The translations under genes and the position numbers were made by a program. DNA of 64,000 nt. Source: Fen-999 sp041480065 (GTDB taxonomy: Bacteria; Pseudomonadota; Gammaproteobacteria; Burkholderiales; Rhodocyclaceae). Under the pieces are notes generated by a model. It ran no database searches and was not told the origin of the DNA. It saw only the letters and a list, made by a program, of their open reading frames with translations. The stretch covers positions 82,581 through 146,580 of the forward strand of contig JBGOZF010000002.1 of the NCBI GenBank assembly GCA_041480065.1, read 5' to 3'. Of this stretch, positions 1 to 8,546 are shown one piece after another; within the stretch, counting starts at the first letter, position 1, and each line of letters opens with the position of its first letter.

Positions 1-83
1 GCGATGACCGCCACGGTCAGCGCACCAATCAGAACAAGCGCAAGGTTCTGCGAAGCCAGCAGCCTGAAGATGCGGCTCAGCAA
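1..83 (-). CDS. Partial N-terminus of a membrane protein, possibly ResB-like
   Basis: An open minus-strand frame runs off the left edge. From a TTG at 83-81, preceded by GGGAG, it reads LLSRIFRLLASQNLALVLIG and continues hydrophobically to the edge. ResB cytochrome c biogenesis proteins start with a short basic stretch and a first membrane helix of this style, and the gene lies just downstream of a large multiheme cytochrome operon. Only 27 codons are visible, so the assignment is a guess from style and context. Any membrane protein could start this way, and the TTG start is unproven. Confidence 0.3.
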   Translation of the reverse strand, partial: MLSRIFRLLASQNLALVLIGALTVAVI

Positions 84-105
84 GAACTCTCCCGCCGCAT
101 TGCGC

Positions 106-2091
106 TCACAGGCAGGAACCGACGCCGCTTCCGGAATGACATAGGCTTCTTGTCCAACTGCCGCTCGCTATCGCATCCACATTGACCGAAGCAGGAATGC
201 CGTAGACGCTGCTGCCGGCGATGGGGAACTTGCTGTGACTGTTGTAGGGTGCCGGGTCGGGACTGCCGGTGCCGTAGACCAGCATGGCGCGCCGCTTCCA
301 GCCATGCGGCACGGCGGAATGGCAGGCCTGGCAGGGCGCCTGACGAAGTTCGGCATGACGGTAATGCAGATTGAGCATCGGCCCCGTTCCCGCGGCGCCC
401 CCCGGTCCGCTGAATCCGGTCGCCTGCCAGTTCGTCGCCGACCCGCCCGAAGGACCGTAGACCGAGACCTGATGACAGGCAAAACAGAAATGACCCTCGG
501 TGCCGCTGACGCCGGTAGAGCCGTCGTAGTTCCCCCACAGGATCGGCCACACGTCCGATCCGTGCGGCCCCTTGGGTCCGAGAAACACCGGATTGGTGTC
601 GGAGTGGCATTCCGAACATGTCATGGTGGAACTTGGCGTCATGCCGCCGATCAACGAGGACGAGTAGTTGTAGGGTGTTCCGGCCACGGTCATGGTGAAG
701 CTGTTCCTGCCTGTCGTCACAACCGGATGGTAGCCGGCGTTGCTGGGGTTGAACTCCTGCGCCTGATCGGTATTGACGCCATTGGCGACCATGCCATACG
801 GATCGGGCGGCGGCGAAGCGCCGAACGCATAGTAGGAATGGCACTTGAGACACAGTTGGTACTGGTATTGGATATCGGGCACCAGGGTGTACGAGGTCAC
901 CTGCCCCCACAATCCCGGCCAGACGGGCTGCACGCCCCACACCCCCTTGATCACGGGCGCCGCCAGATTGCTGGTGGGACTGGGCAGGTTGGCCGAGACC
1001 CCGGGAGACACGGCGTGCGGGTTGTGGCAATCCTCGCAGGTCGCGTGGCGCATGGCGAGGTCAGTCGGGTCTTCCCGCACAGCGCCGTCGGGCATGCGTT
1101 TGGGATTGTGGCGGCCGCTGTCGGCAAGGTTCTTGCTGGGATGGGCATACATCCTGTTCATCGCGGCATCGATGTTCTTGCCGACGCTCGCCACGTTGCC
1201 GTTATGGCACACCAGGCACACACCGGATTCGCCATCCTGCTTCAGGTTGCGATTGCCGCCCGGCGCGGCGTTATGCGGCTGATGACAGCTTTCGCAGCCA
1301 TTGGCCTTGTTGGTGGAGTTGATGTCGTTGGCAAGATTGTGGCCCGGCACATGCCAGGGATTGCTGCCGGCACCATTCCATTGCCGCGTCTGTTCGCGGT
1401 GCGACATGTTGGCCACCGTGCTCCAGTACATCTTGTTGTGGCAGGTACGACAGAGCGGCGAACCGTAGCCGGCACCATCGGTGTAGCCGACATGAAGGAA
1501 CTTGGGGTATTGCTGGCTGTGCGGGTCGTGACAACTGGTGCATTGCAACTGGTTGCCGGCATCGGGCTTGATCGCGCCGATCAGCGCCGCTGGTGTCACC
1601 AGTTCCGGGTTTCTGACCGCAAGAGCCGCATCGTAGGTAAACGAGATTGGATGGTCATCGCGCAAATCGGTACCCAGGTTGCCGACGCCGCCCAGCAACA
1701 TGTCGAGGCCGGAAACGGTGACCGGCACCGATGAGCCGGTCATGTTCTTCACGCCGCCCAGGGCGACCGTTCCATCGTGGCAGCTCAGGCACAACTTCGA
1801 CGCACCGGTCGGTTGGCCCGGTGCGGCCGTCGCCAGGGTGTTGCTGCTGTAGGGAATGTAGGTGGCCGCCGACATCTGGTGATTCCACAGCGGCACGGCC
1901 GGGTCGGCGTTGTGCATGGTGTGGCAGAACACGCACAGCCGGGTTTCGCTGCTCGCCTTGTAGGCGCCGGGTCCGGTGACGGAGAGATTGTGCTTGGTAT
2001 TGGCGATGTCCGCCATGCCAAGGGCCGTCCAGCCAAGCAGGCCGAGACCCAGCACAGTGACGGCGAGCCTTGCGTAATTGCGGGTCTTCAT
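106..2091 (-). CDS. 11-heme periplasmic cytochrome c
   Basis: A 661-aa exported protein with eleven CxxCH haem c motifs and a Sec signal peptide (MKTRNYARLAVTVLGLGLLG, cleavage after about residue 27). The start at 2091 is chosen because GGGGGAG lies just upstream; an in-frame ATG 15 bases earlier has no such site. Many motifs occur in doubled-CxxCH pairs with CxxCHxPH or CxxCHDG context. Residues about 30-230 resemble the five-haem protein at 13406-14101, with shared KHDLS/KHNLS, DDHPIS and CHNK landmarks. It is the last gene of the minus-strand cytochrome series, 18 bp after the NHL gene. The likely role is periplasmic or outer-surface electron transfer. The C-terminus carries a CH not in CxxCH context, which is not counted. 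No lipobox was seen. Confidence 0.9.
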   Translation of the reverse strand: MKTRNYARLAVTVLGLGLLGWTALGMADIANTKHNLSVTGPGAYKASSETRLCVFCHTMHNADPAVPLWNHQMSAATYIPYSSNTLATAAPGQPTGASKLCLSCHDGTVALGGVKNMTGSSVPVTVSGLDMLLGGVGNLGTDLRDDHPISFTYDAALAVRNPELVTPAALIGAIKPDAGNQLQCTSCHDPHSQQYPKFLHVGYTDGAGYGSPLCRTCHNKMYWSTVANMSHREQTRQWNGAGSNPWHVPGHNLANDINSTNKANGCESCHQPHNAAPGGNRNLKQDGESGVCLVCHNGNVASVGKNIDAAMNRMYAHPSKNLADSGRHNPKRMPDGAVREDPTDLAMRHATCEDCHNPHAVSPGVSANLPSPTSNLAAPVIKGVWGVQPVWPGLWGQVTSYTLVPDIQYQYQLCLKCHSYYAFGASPPPDPYGMVANGVNTDQAQEFNPSNAGYHPVVTTGRNSFTMTVAGTPYNYSSSLIGGMTPSSTMTCSECHSDTNPVFLGPKGPHGSDVWPILWGNYDGSTGVSGTEGHFCFACHQVSVYGPSGGSATNWQATGFSGPGGAAGTGPMLNLHYRHAELRQAPCQACHSAVPHGWKRRAMLVYGTGSPDPAPYNSHSKFPIAGSSVYGIPASVNVDAIASGSWTRSLCHSGSGVGSCL

Positions 2092-2109
2092 CGCGGACTC
2101 CCCCACATG

Positions 2110-3255
2110 CTACTTCGCATCCTGTTCTCCGAGATACTGGAAGATCTGCACTCGGCTGTTGTACGAATCGGCGACGTAGATCCGGTCCTGAGCGTCGATC
2201 AGCAACCCGGTCGGCAACCAGAACTTTCCTGCTTCCTGACCTGAGGTTCCCCAGAACAGCAGCAGCCTCCCGGTCTGGTCGAATACCTGGACATTATCGA
2301 ACCCTGCGTCGGCGACGTAGACATGCCCCTCGCTGTCAAACGCGACGCCCTTCGGCGCCGAGAAGTCGCCGGAGCCGTCGCCGGCCTTGCCGAAGACCGA
2401 AACGGGGCGTCCTTCGTGATCGAATATCTGAATTCGCGTGTTCAAGCTATCCGTGATCGCCAGGCGCCCTTGCCGATCCAGCGCTGCATAGGTGGGATAG
2501 TTGAATTCCCCGCCCGCCTCGCCGCGGTGGCCAATCACGCCAGCGAGCTTGCCGGTCGCAAGATCGATCACCTTCACATCGTGGGCCGGCGTATCTACCA
2601 CGTACAGGCGCTGCCTAGCACGGTCGATCGCCAGCGCGGACGGGCGATCAAGCCATGACGCACAATCGAGCATGCGATCGAACTTGCCGTCGGCAGTGAA
2701 CACCAGAATCTTGTGCAGTTCGCCGTCCGCGACATAGACATTGTCCGCGCCATCCACCGCCAGGCCGATCGGCAGACGCAGGGTTTCCCACTTGCTCCCT
2801 TGCAGGTAGGCATATTCGCCCTCGCGGCGATCGAAGATGTGTACTCGCCCTCTTCTGGTGTCCGCCACCAGCAACCGGTCCCGGCCATCCACGGCCACTG
2901 CCATGGGACGCACGACGCGCTCGTCCTCTTCGTCACCGCGAATGAATTCCCACAGCTTGCGCCAGAAGCCTTTCTGGCGCCCGATGTCGTCCGGGCCCGA
3001 AACCGATCCCAGATAGCGGATGCGCGGCCGCTGGGGCGGAGACGGCCACACCAACTGCTGCGTCGATGCGGCCTGTTCCTGCGCAGGCGGCGCAGACTCG
3101 GCCGGCGGCATCGGGTCCGCCCAAACGGGAACCACCGCCAGCAGCAGAGCGGCCACGGCGATGGCCGGAATTCCTTTTGATGCCGGTCGCGCCGGCGCCC
3201 GCCTCAGGCATTGAGGTGAGCTGGCTCGACGAGCTTCTGCACGCGGGAATGTCAT
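2110..3255 (-). CDS. NHL-repeat beta-propeller protein
   Basis: A 381-aa protein with a long N-terminus, a hydrophobic export segment (AIAVAALLLAVVPVWA) and then about six NHL repeats, each with a phrase like PxGxAxDxxGxxYVADxxNxRVQIF. These fold as a six-bladed propeller and usually mediate protein contacts. The start at 3255 has GAGGAG six bases upstream; the longer open frame overlaps the preceding cytochrome gene. It sits between the 24-haem and 11-haem cytochrome genes, 13 bp after the former, so it probably acts as a periplasmic scaffold for the cytochromes. NHL proteins recur in multihaem cytochrome loci of metal-reducing bacteria. No catalytic motif is visible. Confidence 0.85.
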   Translation of the reverse strand: MTFPRAEARRASSPQCLRRAPARPASKGIPAIAVAALLLAVVPVWADPMPPAESAPPAQEQAASTQQLVWPSPPQRPRIRYLGSVSGPDDIGRQKGFWRKLWEFIRGDEEDERVVRPMAVAVDGRDRLLVADTRRGRVHIFDRREGEYAYLQGSKWETLRLPIGLAVDGADNVYVADGELHKILVFTADGKFDRMLDCASWLDRPSALAIDRARQRLYVVDTPAHDVKVIDLATGKLAGVIGHRGEAGGEFNYPTYAALDRQGRLAITDSLNTRIQIFDHEGRPVSVFGKAGDGSGDFSAPKGVAFDSEGHVYVADAGFDNVQVFDQTGRLLLFWGTSGQEAGKFWLPTGLLIDAQDRIYVADSYNSRVQIFQYLGEQDAK

Positions 3256-3268
3256 GGTCTCCTCGGCC

Positions 3269-6200
3269 TCACCGATATAGCATATGCTTCCTGCGCGAAG
3301 TTTCGCCATGGAAGTACTTGTACCTGAAGAGCGAATCCAGTCCGTGGCAATCCGCGCACAGCAGGAAATCGCTGGCGTTTCTCAGGAAGCTGTTGCGCGC
3401 GTCGCCCTCGACATTCCAGCCTTCGCCTTCCTCGGCCTTCAGCGGATCCCACTGATGCGCATTGTGGCAGGTCGGGCAGGTGATGATGCCGGAACCGGTG
3501 CGCACGCCATCGGGAGTGAATACCGGGAAATCGCCCCCGTGTTCGCGCTGGCCCTTGGGGTTGGAAATCACATTCACCTTGGCGGGGTGGCTGCCCTTGA
3601 CCGGCACCTTGGCGGCCGCGACCTTGCCCACGGCATGGCAGGAAGTACACAGGCGCGCCAAGGCATCGTCGCCTGCACCCAACGGCCGCGCCCACAGGCG
3701 CTCTTTGGCCACTGCGTTGTGCACGGTGTGGCACGGTCCACAAACGCCTGACTGGCGCACGTTCTGGCCGCGAATATTGGTCGCCTCCGGCGCGGTGATG
3801 GCCATGTCATGATCGGTGTTCTTCACCTGCTTCTTGTTCTGGTGACAATCCGCGCATAGCTGGGGCGCCGGCCAGGCGGGCTGGCGCAGGAAGCTGTTTG
3901 CCGCGCTGCCCTCCACGTTGGCCCTCGCACCGGCCTTGCTGGCGGGGTCCGCCGCATCCCACTGGTGCAGGTTGTGGCAGGTGGCACAGACGACCTTGCC
4001 GTCGACCGGGTCCTTCTTGCCATCGGAACCATAGAGCGGCAGGGTGGTCTTGCCGCCGACATTCTTCAGATCCACGCGTAGCGGGTGACTATTGGCGCCG
4101 GTCTGCTTCCTTGCCGCGAGTCCACCGTCGCGGTGACATTCGTTGCACAGGATCTCGATTCCGTCCTGCCCGGGTCCGACAACCCGCGCCCACATCTTCG
4201 CGTCGTTGCCATTGTGCGGCAGGTGACAGGAAGCGCAGACGCCGCTTTCGGCGGCGGTGCGGCCTTTGGCGTTCTTCGCCTCCGGCGCCGAAATGGCGAG
4301 GTTGTGCTTGGACAAGGTGACCGGACTCTGATCGGCATGGCAGTTGCTGCACAGCGCGGCGCCGGTATAGGGCAACCGCAGGAAACTGCTGTCCCCCGTA
4401 GCCTTGGACTGGCGCGGATCTCCGGACGGACTGCCCTTGGCCAGCGGCGACCAGGCGTGCGGATCGTGGCAAGTACCGCAGACCACGTTGCCGCCTTCGG
4501 CCGCCGGTGCGCCATGCTGGTCGTAGAGCGGCAACACCTTCCTCGCCCGACCGGCGCTCTGCGGCGGCGACCATTGTCCGTCCTTCGCCGCGATACCGAT
4601 ATTGGCGATGGGCACGTCCACCGGATGGCTGTTGGCGCCTATCGCCTTGTCCTTGGCCAGGCCGCCGAGGCTGTGGCAACTCAGGCAGGTGGAGGAAACG
4701 GGGTCAACTCCGGCCTGCGGTTCGCGTGCCCACATGCGCGCTCCCTTGCCGTTGTGGGGCAGGTGACAACTGGCGCAGACACCGGCTTCGGCCGGCGTCT
4801 GGCCCTTGATGTTGCGTTCGCCCGGCGCCATGACGGCCAGATCGTGCTTGGTATTGACGACGGTGGTCTTGTTCCTGTGGCAGGTCAGGCACAGTTCGGC
4901 CTTGGAGTCGAAGGTCTTGCGCAGGAACTTGTTGCTGCCATCGCCGGGTTCTCCGGGTTTGGCGGTCTTCGCCGGGTCGCGGGGATCCCACTGATGCGGA
5001 TCGTGGCAGGTGGGACAGGTCACCCTGCCCTTGCCGTCGCCGACCGATTTGACGCCTTCCCTGGTGTAGCCCGGAAGCTCCACCTGCCCATCGAGGCGGG
5101 CCATGTCGCGTCCCACCGGGTGGCTATGCTGGCCCACCTGCTTGCCCTTGGCCAATCCGTCCTCGCTGTGGCAGCTCAGGCACAGGTCTGCCACCGGGTC
5201 ATCGCCGTGCTTGACCGCGCGCGCCCACATCTTCGGACCCTGACCGCCATGCGGCAGATGGCAGGCGCTGCACACACCCGCCCTGCCCACTTCCTGGCCA
5301 TGCACATTCTTGGCCGATTCATTGACCAGCGTCATGTCGTGCTTGCCGTTCGCCACGCTTTGCTGTTCGACATGGCAGGACTTGCACAATTGCGACTGCG
5401 GGTTGGGCGCGACCAGTAGCTTCGCGCCCGGCCGGGCGAAATGCGGCTGGTGGCAGGTCTGGCAGATCAGGGTGCCCCCCTGCCCCAGCTTCGCTCCATC
5501 GTCGAACAAGGCTTGCGGAATCTTGACCTTCTCGGGCCGGACATTCACCGGATGGGTGCCCAGGCGGCCGGCTTCGGCCGCATTGTGCGCGTAGCGATTG
5601 GCATGGCAGGTGCCGCACAGTTCGGAATTGGGATTCCGTACCGCCAGCAGTTTCTTCTCCGGCGCGCCATGCACGCGATGACAGGATTGGCAAATCACGT
5701 GACCGTTTCGGCCGAATTTCGCGCCGGCCTCGATCAGCGCCGAGGGGGGGTCCTTGATCGGCAGGGATACCGGATGGTTACCCTCCTCCGGCCCGGTACC
5801 GCGGTCGAGATGGCAGGCCATGCACATGCTCGATTCGATGTTCTTCATGCGCACGAACACCGGCGACTGCCTGTCGCCGCCCCACTGAACCCCGTGCGCG
5901 CTGTGGCAGGTGCCGCAGTAGATATTGCCATCGTCATTGAGTGGAAACACCTGCTTGCCCTCGATGGTCGGGATCTCGACCTTGTCCGACGGCTTGACGC
6001 CGATGGGATGTGAATTTTGGCGATTCAGCCAGGCGAACCGGGAATCCAGCACGAAGCCGTCGTGACAGGAAAAGCACATGCGGTCGGTACTCACCACATC
6101 CTGCTTCCCCGTCGCCTCCACCGGTTTCGGGTTGTAAGGGACCAGCGTCGTCACGTCCTTGCGGTTGAAGTCGACCAGCCATGCAATGTGGCAGTTGGCG

Positions 6201-6292
6201 CATTCGCGCTGCGGTGAAATGTCGCGCGCCGCTTCGGCGACGGGCACGAGGGCGAGCAGGAGCAGGAGCGCCGACCACGGATGGCGGACCAT
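3269..6292 (-). CDS. 24-heme repetitive cytochrome c
   Basis: A 1007-aa exported cytochrome with 24 CxxCH motifs and no obvious non-haem domain. After the signal peptide (VRHPWSALLLLLALVPVAEA) come eight haems, then four tandem copies of a four-haem unit of about 165-180 aa. Each unit runs GVCxxCHxxHN, a W-A-R triplet, a CLSCH-like motif, SHP, V-CxTCHxxHxW, SFLR, LCxxCH and a KHDLA-type spacer. Unit boundaries fall near nucleotides 5276, 4780, 4240 and 3748. The start at 6292 follows the upstream stop by one base, indicating translational coupling. Such a linear array suits long-range periplasmic electron transport. The repeats look like internal duplication. The partner and terminal acceptor are unknown. 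Confidence 0.92.
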   Translation of the reverse strand: MVRHPWSALLLLLALVPVAEAARDISPQRECANCHIAWLVDFNRKDVTTLVPYNPKPVEATGKQDVVSTDRMCFSCHDGFVLDSRFAWLNRQNSHPIGVKPSDKVEIPTIEGKQVFPLNDDGNIYCGTCHSAHGVQWGGDRQSPVFVRMKNIESSMCMACHLDRGTGPEEGNHPVSLPIKDPPSALIEAGAKFGRNGHVICQSCHRVHGAPEKKLLAVRNPNSELCGTCHANRYAHNAAEAGRLGTHPVNVRPEKVKIPQALFDDGAKLGQGGTLICQTCHQPHFARPGAKLLVAPNPQSQLCKSCHVEQQSVANGKHDMTLVNESAKNVHGQEVGRAGVCSACHLPHGGQGPKMWARAVKHGDDPVADLCLSCHSEDGLAKGKQVGQHSHPVGRDMARLDGQVELPGYTREGVKSVGDGKGRVTCPTCHDPHQWDPRDPAKTAKPGEPGDGSNKFLRKTFDSKAELCLTCHRNKTTVVNTKHDLAVMAPGERNIKGQTPAEAGVCASCHLPHNGKGARMWAREPQAGVDPVSSTCLSCHSLGGLAKDKAIGANSHPVDVPIANIGIAAKDGQWSPPQSAGRARKVLPLYDQHGAPAAEGGNVVCGTCHDPHAWSPLAKGSPSGDPRQSKATGDSSFLRLPYTGAALCSNCHADQSPVTLSKHNLAISAPEAKNAKGRTAAESGVCASCHLPHNGNDAKMWARVVGPGQDGIEILCNECHRDGGLAARKQTGANSHPLRVDLKNVGGKTTLPLYGSDGKKDPVDGKVVCATCHNLHQWDAADPASKAGARANVEGSAANSFLRQPAWPAPQLCADCHQNKKQVKNTDHDMAITAPEATNIRGQNVRQSGVCGPCHTVHNAVAKERLWARPLGAGDDALARLCTSCHAVGKVAAAKVPVKGSHPAKVNVISNPKGQREHGGDFPVFTPDGVRTGSGIITCPTCHNAHQWDPLKAEEGEGWNVEGDARNSFLRNASDFLLCADCHGLDSLFRYKYFHGETSRRKHMLYR

Positions 6293-6293
6293 G

Positions 6294-7376
6294 TCACCGT
6301 GTCTCGGCCGCCTTCTTCGGGGGCGCATCGAAGGAATTGCGCCACCAGGCGCGCGGATCGCGCTTCATTTCTTCAAGCGTCGGCTCCTGCGCCTTCTCGG
6401 ACTGCCCGAACAGCGTGCTCTGGCGCGACTTGCCGGGGTCGTCGAGGAAGATCGTCGGGATGTAGAACTCCTTGTATTTCTGAACGATACCGACGATATT
6501 GACGTTGGTCACGGCGCCGATGCGTTTGTCGGAGAAGCCGAGCGTGCGGAACGGTATGAAGCTCTCGTTCTCAGCGGCATGGCAGCGGGTGCAGAAGCGA
6601 CCGACAGCGCTCACCTGGCTATGGAATGCCTTCTTGATCGCTCCCATGTCCTGATCGGAAAGCTGGTTGCGCAACTTGATGAACTCCTGCGCTTCCGGTG
6701 CATCCTCGGTGATTTCCAGCAATGCCTCCCTGCCCTCCACATTGGCATAAGCCACGATCTTCGAGTAGTAGTCGTCGGTGTCGAGCAGAAAGCCGCTGGT
6801 CGGATCCACATCCGTTCCGTATGGTTTGCCCTTCACATCGATACCGGAGTAGTTGAGCCAGCGCAGGGTAATCGCGCTCTCCGGCACCTTGCGGTCGTTT
6901 GTGTGGCAGGTCATGCAGCCGACGAACTGAGTGTGCATGTTGAGCAGGGTGCGGATCATCGGCCGCTTCGAGTGCGGATAGTCACTGTGGCAACTTGAAC
7001 AGACAGGCCGTTTCCCTACCGCCAGCGGGTCCACCTTGGGCAGATTGTGGAAGTGCCTGATCCTTTCCTTCTGCCGTTCGATGTCGAGTCTGGCGACCAG
7101 CTTGGGAGCCTGGTCGGGTATCTCTTCCCTGCCGACCACGGAATAGACGGAAGACGCCAGCAACAAGGCGATGACGATCCACAACTGGGCGGACACCAGC
7201 CACGACCAGATGGGATGGTTTTGGCGCGGGCCGGAGATACTGAACAGGTCGCGCTTCATGTCGCCCGGAATGCGCGCCTTGTGATCCACAATGATCAGCA
7301 CGGCTATGCCGAAAAGGAGCAAGAGCACCACCGCCAGCGCAATGAAGGTGCTATCGACTGTAATCGTGTGGCTCAT
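6294..7376 (-). CDS. Membrane-anchored triheme cytochrome c (module 1)
   Basis: A 360-aa protein with two N-terminal membrane helices (about residues 9-31 and 60-80) and a periplasmic part carrying three CxxCH motifs (CSSCH, CMTCH, CTRCH). The second ATG (7376) is preferred because GAGGA lies six bases before it; the first ATG abuts that site. The spacing and motifs match the protein at 9923-10906 (LNMH before the second haem, VQKYREFYIP-type segment after the third), so the two are paralogues. It follows a cytochrome b and a 38-aa membrane ORF and overlaps the 24-haem gene start region. It likely passes electrons from the cytochrome b to the soluble multihaem proteins. Confidence 0.88.
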   Translation of the reverse strand: MSHTITVDSTFIALAVVLLLLFGIAVLIIVDHKARIPGDMKRDLFSISGPRQNHPIWSWLVSAQLWIVIALLLASSVYSVVGREEIPDQAPKLVARLDIERQKERIRHFHNLPKVDPLAVGKRPVCSSCHSDYPHSKRPMIRTLLNMHTQFVGCMTCHTNDRKVPESAITLRWLNYSGIDVKGKPYGTDVDPTSGFLLDTDDYYSKIVAYANVEGREALLEITEDAPEAQEFIKLRNQLSDQDMGAIKKAFHSQVSAVGRFCTRCHAAENESFIPFRTLGFSDKRIGAVTNVNIVGIVQKYKEFYIPTIFLDDPGKSRQSTLFGQSEKAQEPTLEEMKRDPRAWWRNSFDAPPKKAAETR

Positions 7377-7394
7377 GGTCATTCCTCGAAATCA

Positions 7395-7511
7395 TCAACC
7401 CTGGGTCAGCATCAGCCAGATCGCATAAAGCCCGAAAACCGTCCAGCCCAGCACGAATGCCAGCGAACCGAAGGCCAGCGTCTGTTGCCATGGTTTGAGC
7501 CTGGTCTTCAT
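7395..7511 (-). CDS. 38-aa single-helix membrane protein between cytochrome genes
   Basis: A small open frame lies in the 146-bp gap between the cytochrome b and triheme cytochrome genes, too short for routine gene calling. It encodes MKTRLKPWQQTLAFGSLAFV then a continuing helix LGWTVFGLYAIWLML, ending TQG. It has a basic amphipathic start and one membrane helix of about 25 residues, like small accessory subunits of respiratory complexes. It starts 11 bases after the cytochrome b stop and ends 18 bases before the next start, which fits an operon gene. The Shine-Dalgarno is weak. No equivalent was seen in module 2. Confidence 0.6.
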   Translation of the reverse strand: MKTRLKPWQQTLAFGSLAFVLGWTVFGLYAIWLMLTQG

Positions 7512-7522
7512 CGAAGTGGCCG

Positions 7523-8506
7523 TCAATCCGGCATCTCGGCTTGCAACCCACCCTGCGGCTCGCCCATGTATGCGGGGCGAGCCTCATCACGATCGTTGGG
7601 CCGAGCTCCACGCAGCTTCTTGCCGTTGATCAGATTCGTGAGATAGCGGCGTTCGTCGGGCATGGCGACGATGCAACGCAGATATTCGAGAAAATGCTCC
7701 TCGATCTGGTGCTCGCGCGTGATCTTGCCTGTGAGGTAGGTCCATTGCATGGGAAAACGCCCCGGCGCCAGATGAACGTTGTACCAATGCCAGAAGGCGA
7801 CCACCAGCAGCGCCAGCAAGGCCTCGTGCGGATGGGAGAGGCGCATCATCTCCTGGAAATACGATGCCATCTCCACCGGCAACACGCTGGCCCAGAAATC
7901 CGGGAACAGGAAGGTCGAACCCGAGACCACCATCACCGTATTGCCGAAGGCCGCAGCGAAGTAGTGGATCTTCTGCTTGTACATGAATTTGTCCATCTCG
8001 GGACGCAGACTGCGCTTGCCGCTGAAGAAGAGCATGTCCTCCTTGAAGTCGCTGATATCCCGGAGACGCGGCAGGATGGTGCGCCCGAATTCGAAGGTGC
8101 GCGCGCGCAGCCTGACGAGCGTGCCGATGCCGATGGTGAGGACGTGATAGACCATGGCGAAGATCATGGTCACGGCGAGCGTGCGGTGAATCACCCGCGT
8201 CACCTCGAGGCCACCGAGCACCGAGTTGAACGGCTGGGCCCAGAAGGCCATGTTGTAGTGAATGGGCAGACCGGTAAAGGCCAGCAGCAGGAAGGTGCTG
8301 AAGATCAGCAGATGCTGTATCCGTATGTGGATCGAGTAACGGTAGAAGTCGCCGATCGGATTGGAATCGACGTTCTTGTACAGCATCGAACGGTCGTCCG
8401 GCAGCAGCGCGACCACCTCTTCGATGTCGCGATCCTCCTCCGGACTCACCCTGTTGTGGCGCTTTGCGGCGTCCAGCACCTCGCGCGCTTCCTTTGACAA
8501 TTTCAT
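7523..8506 (-). CDS. Four-helix cytochrome b (module 1)
   Basis: A 327-aa integral membrane protein with about four helices and histidines placed for b-type haem ligation: H in the RIQHLL segment, two in the VIHR...VYH helix and more in the FWHWYNVH helix. This is the diheme cytochrome b/b6-like fold used by formate dehydrogenase gamma and related quinone-linked subunits. The start at 8506 is set by GGGAGA upstream; a longer frame overlaps the previous gene. It lies between the eight-haem and triheme cytochrome genes. The cytochrome b at 10899-11717 shares HxRxQH, FTGxPxxY and the WYNVHxxPxxFP end. It probably oxidises or reduces quinol for the cytochrome chain. Confidence 0.88.
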   Translation of the reverse strand: MKLSKEAREVLDAAKRHNRVSPEEDRDIEEVVALLPDDRSMLYKNVDSNPIGDFYRYSIHIRIQHLLIFSTFLLLAFTGLPIHYNMAFWAQPFNSVLGGLEVTRVIHRTLAVTMIFAMVYHVLTIGIGTLVRLRARTFEFGRTILPRLRDISDFKEDMLFFSGKRSLRPEMDKFMYKQKIHYFAAAFGNTVMVVSGSTFLFPDFWASVLPVEMASYFQEMMRLSHPHEALLALLVVAFWHWYNVHLAPGRFPMQWTYLTGKITREHQIEEHFLEYLRCIVAMPDERRYLTNLINGKKLRGARPNDRDEARPAYMGEPQGGLQAEMPD

Positions 8507-8546
8507 GTTCGCTGTCTCCCAGTGCGGCCGATCTCGATCGTGCTTG

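Noticed and set aside
235..1734. 499-aa plus-strand frame opposite the 11-haem gene
   Set aside because: The minus strand carries eleven CxxCH motifs with a signal peptide; the plus frame has no ribosome site or domain.
3269..6292. Possible CRISPR-like periodic repeat
   Set aside because: The periodicity (about 500 bp) comes from repeated haem-binding protein units; there are no short direct repeats with spacers. No CRISPR array was seen anywhere in the window.
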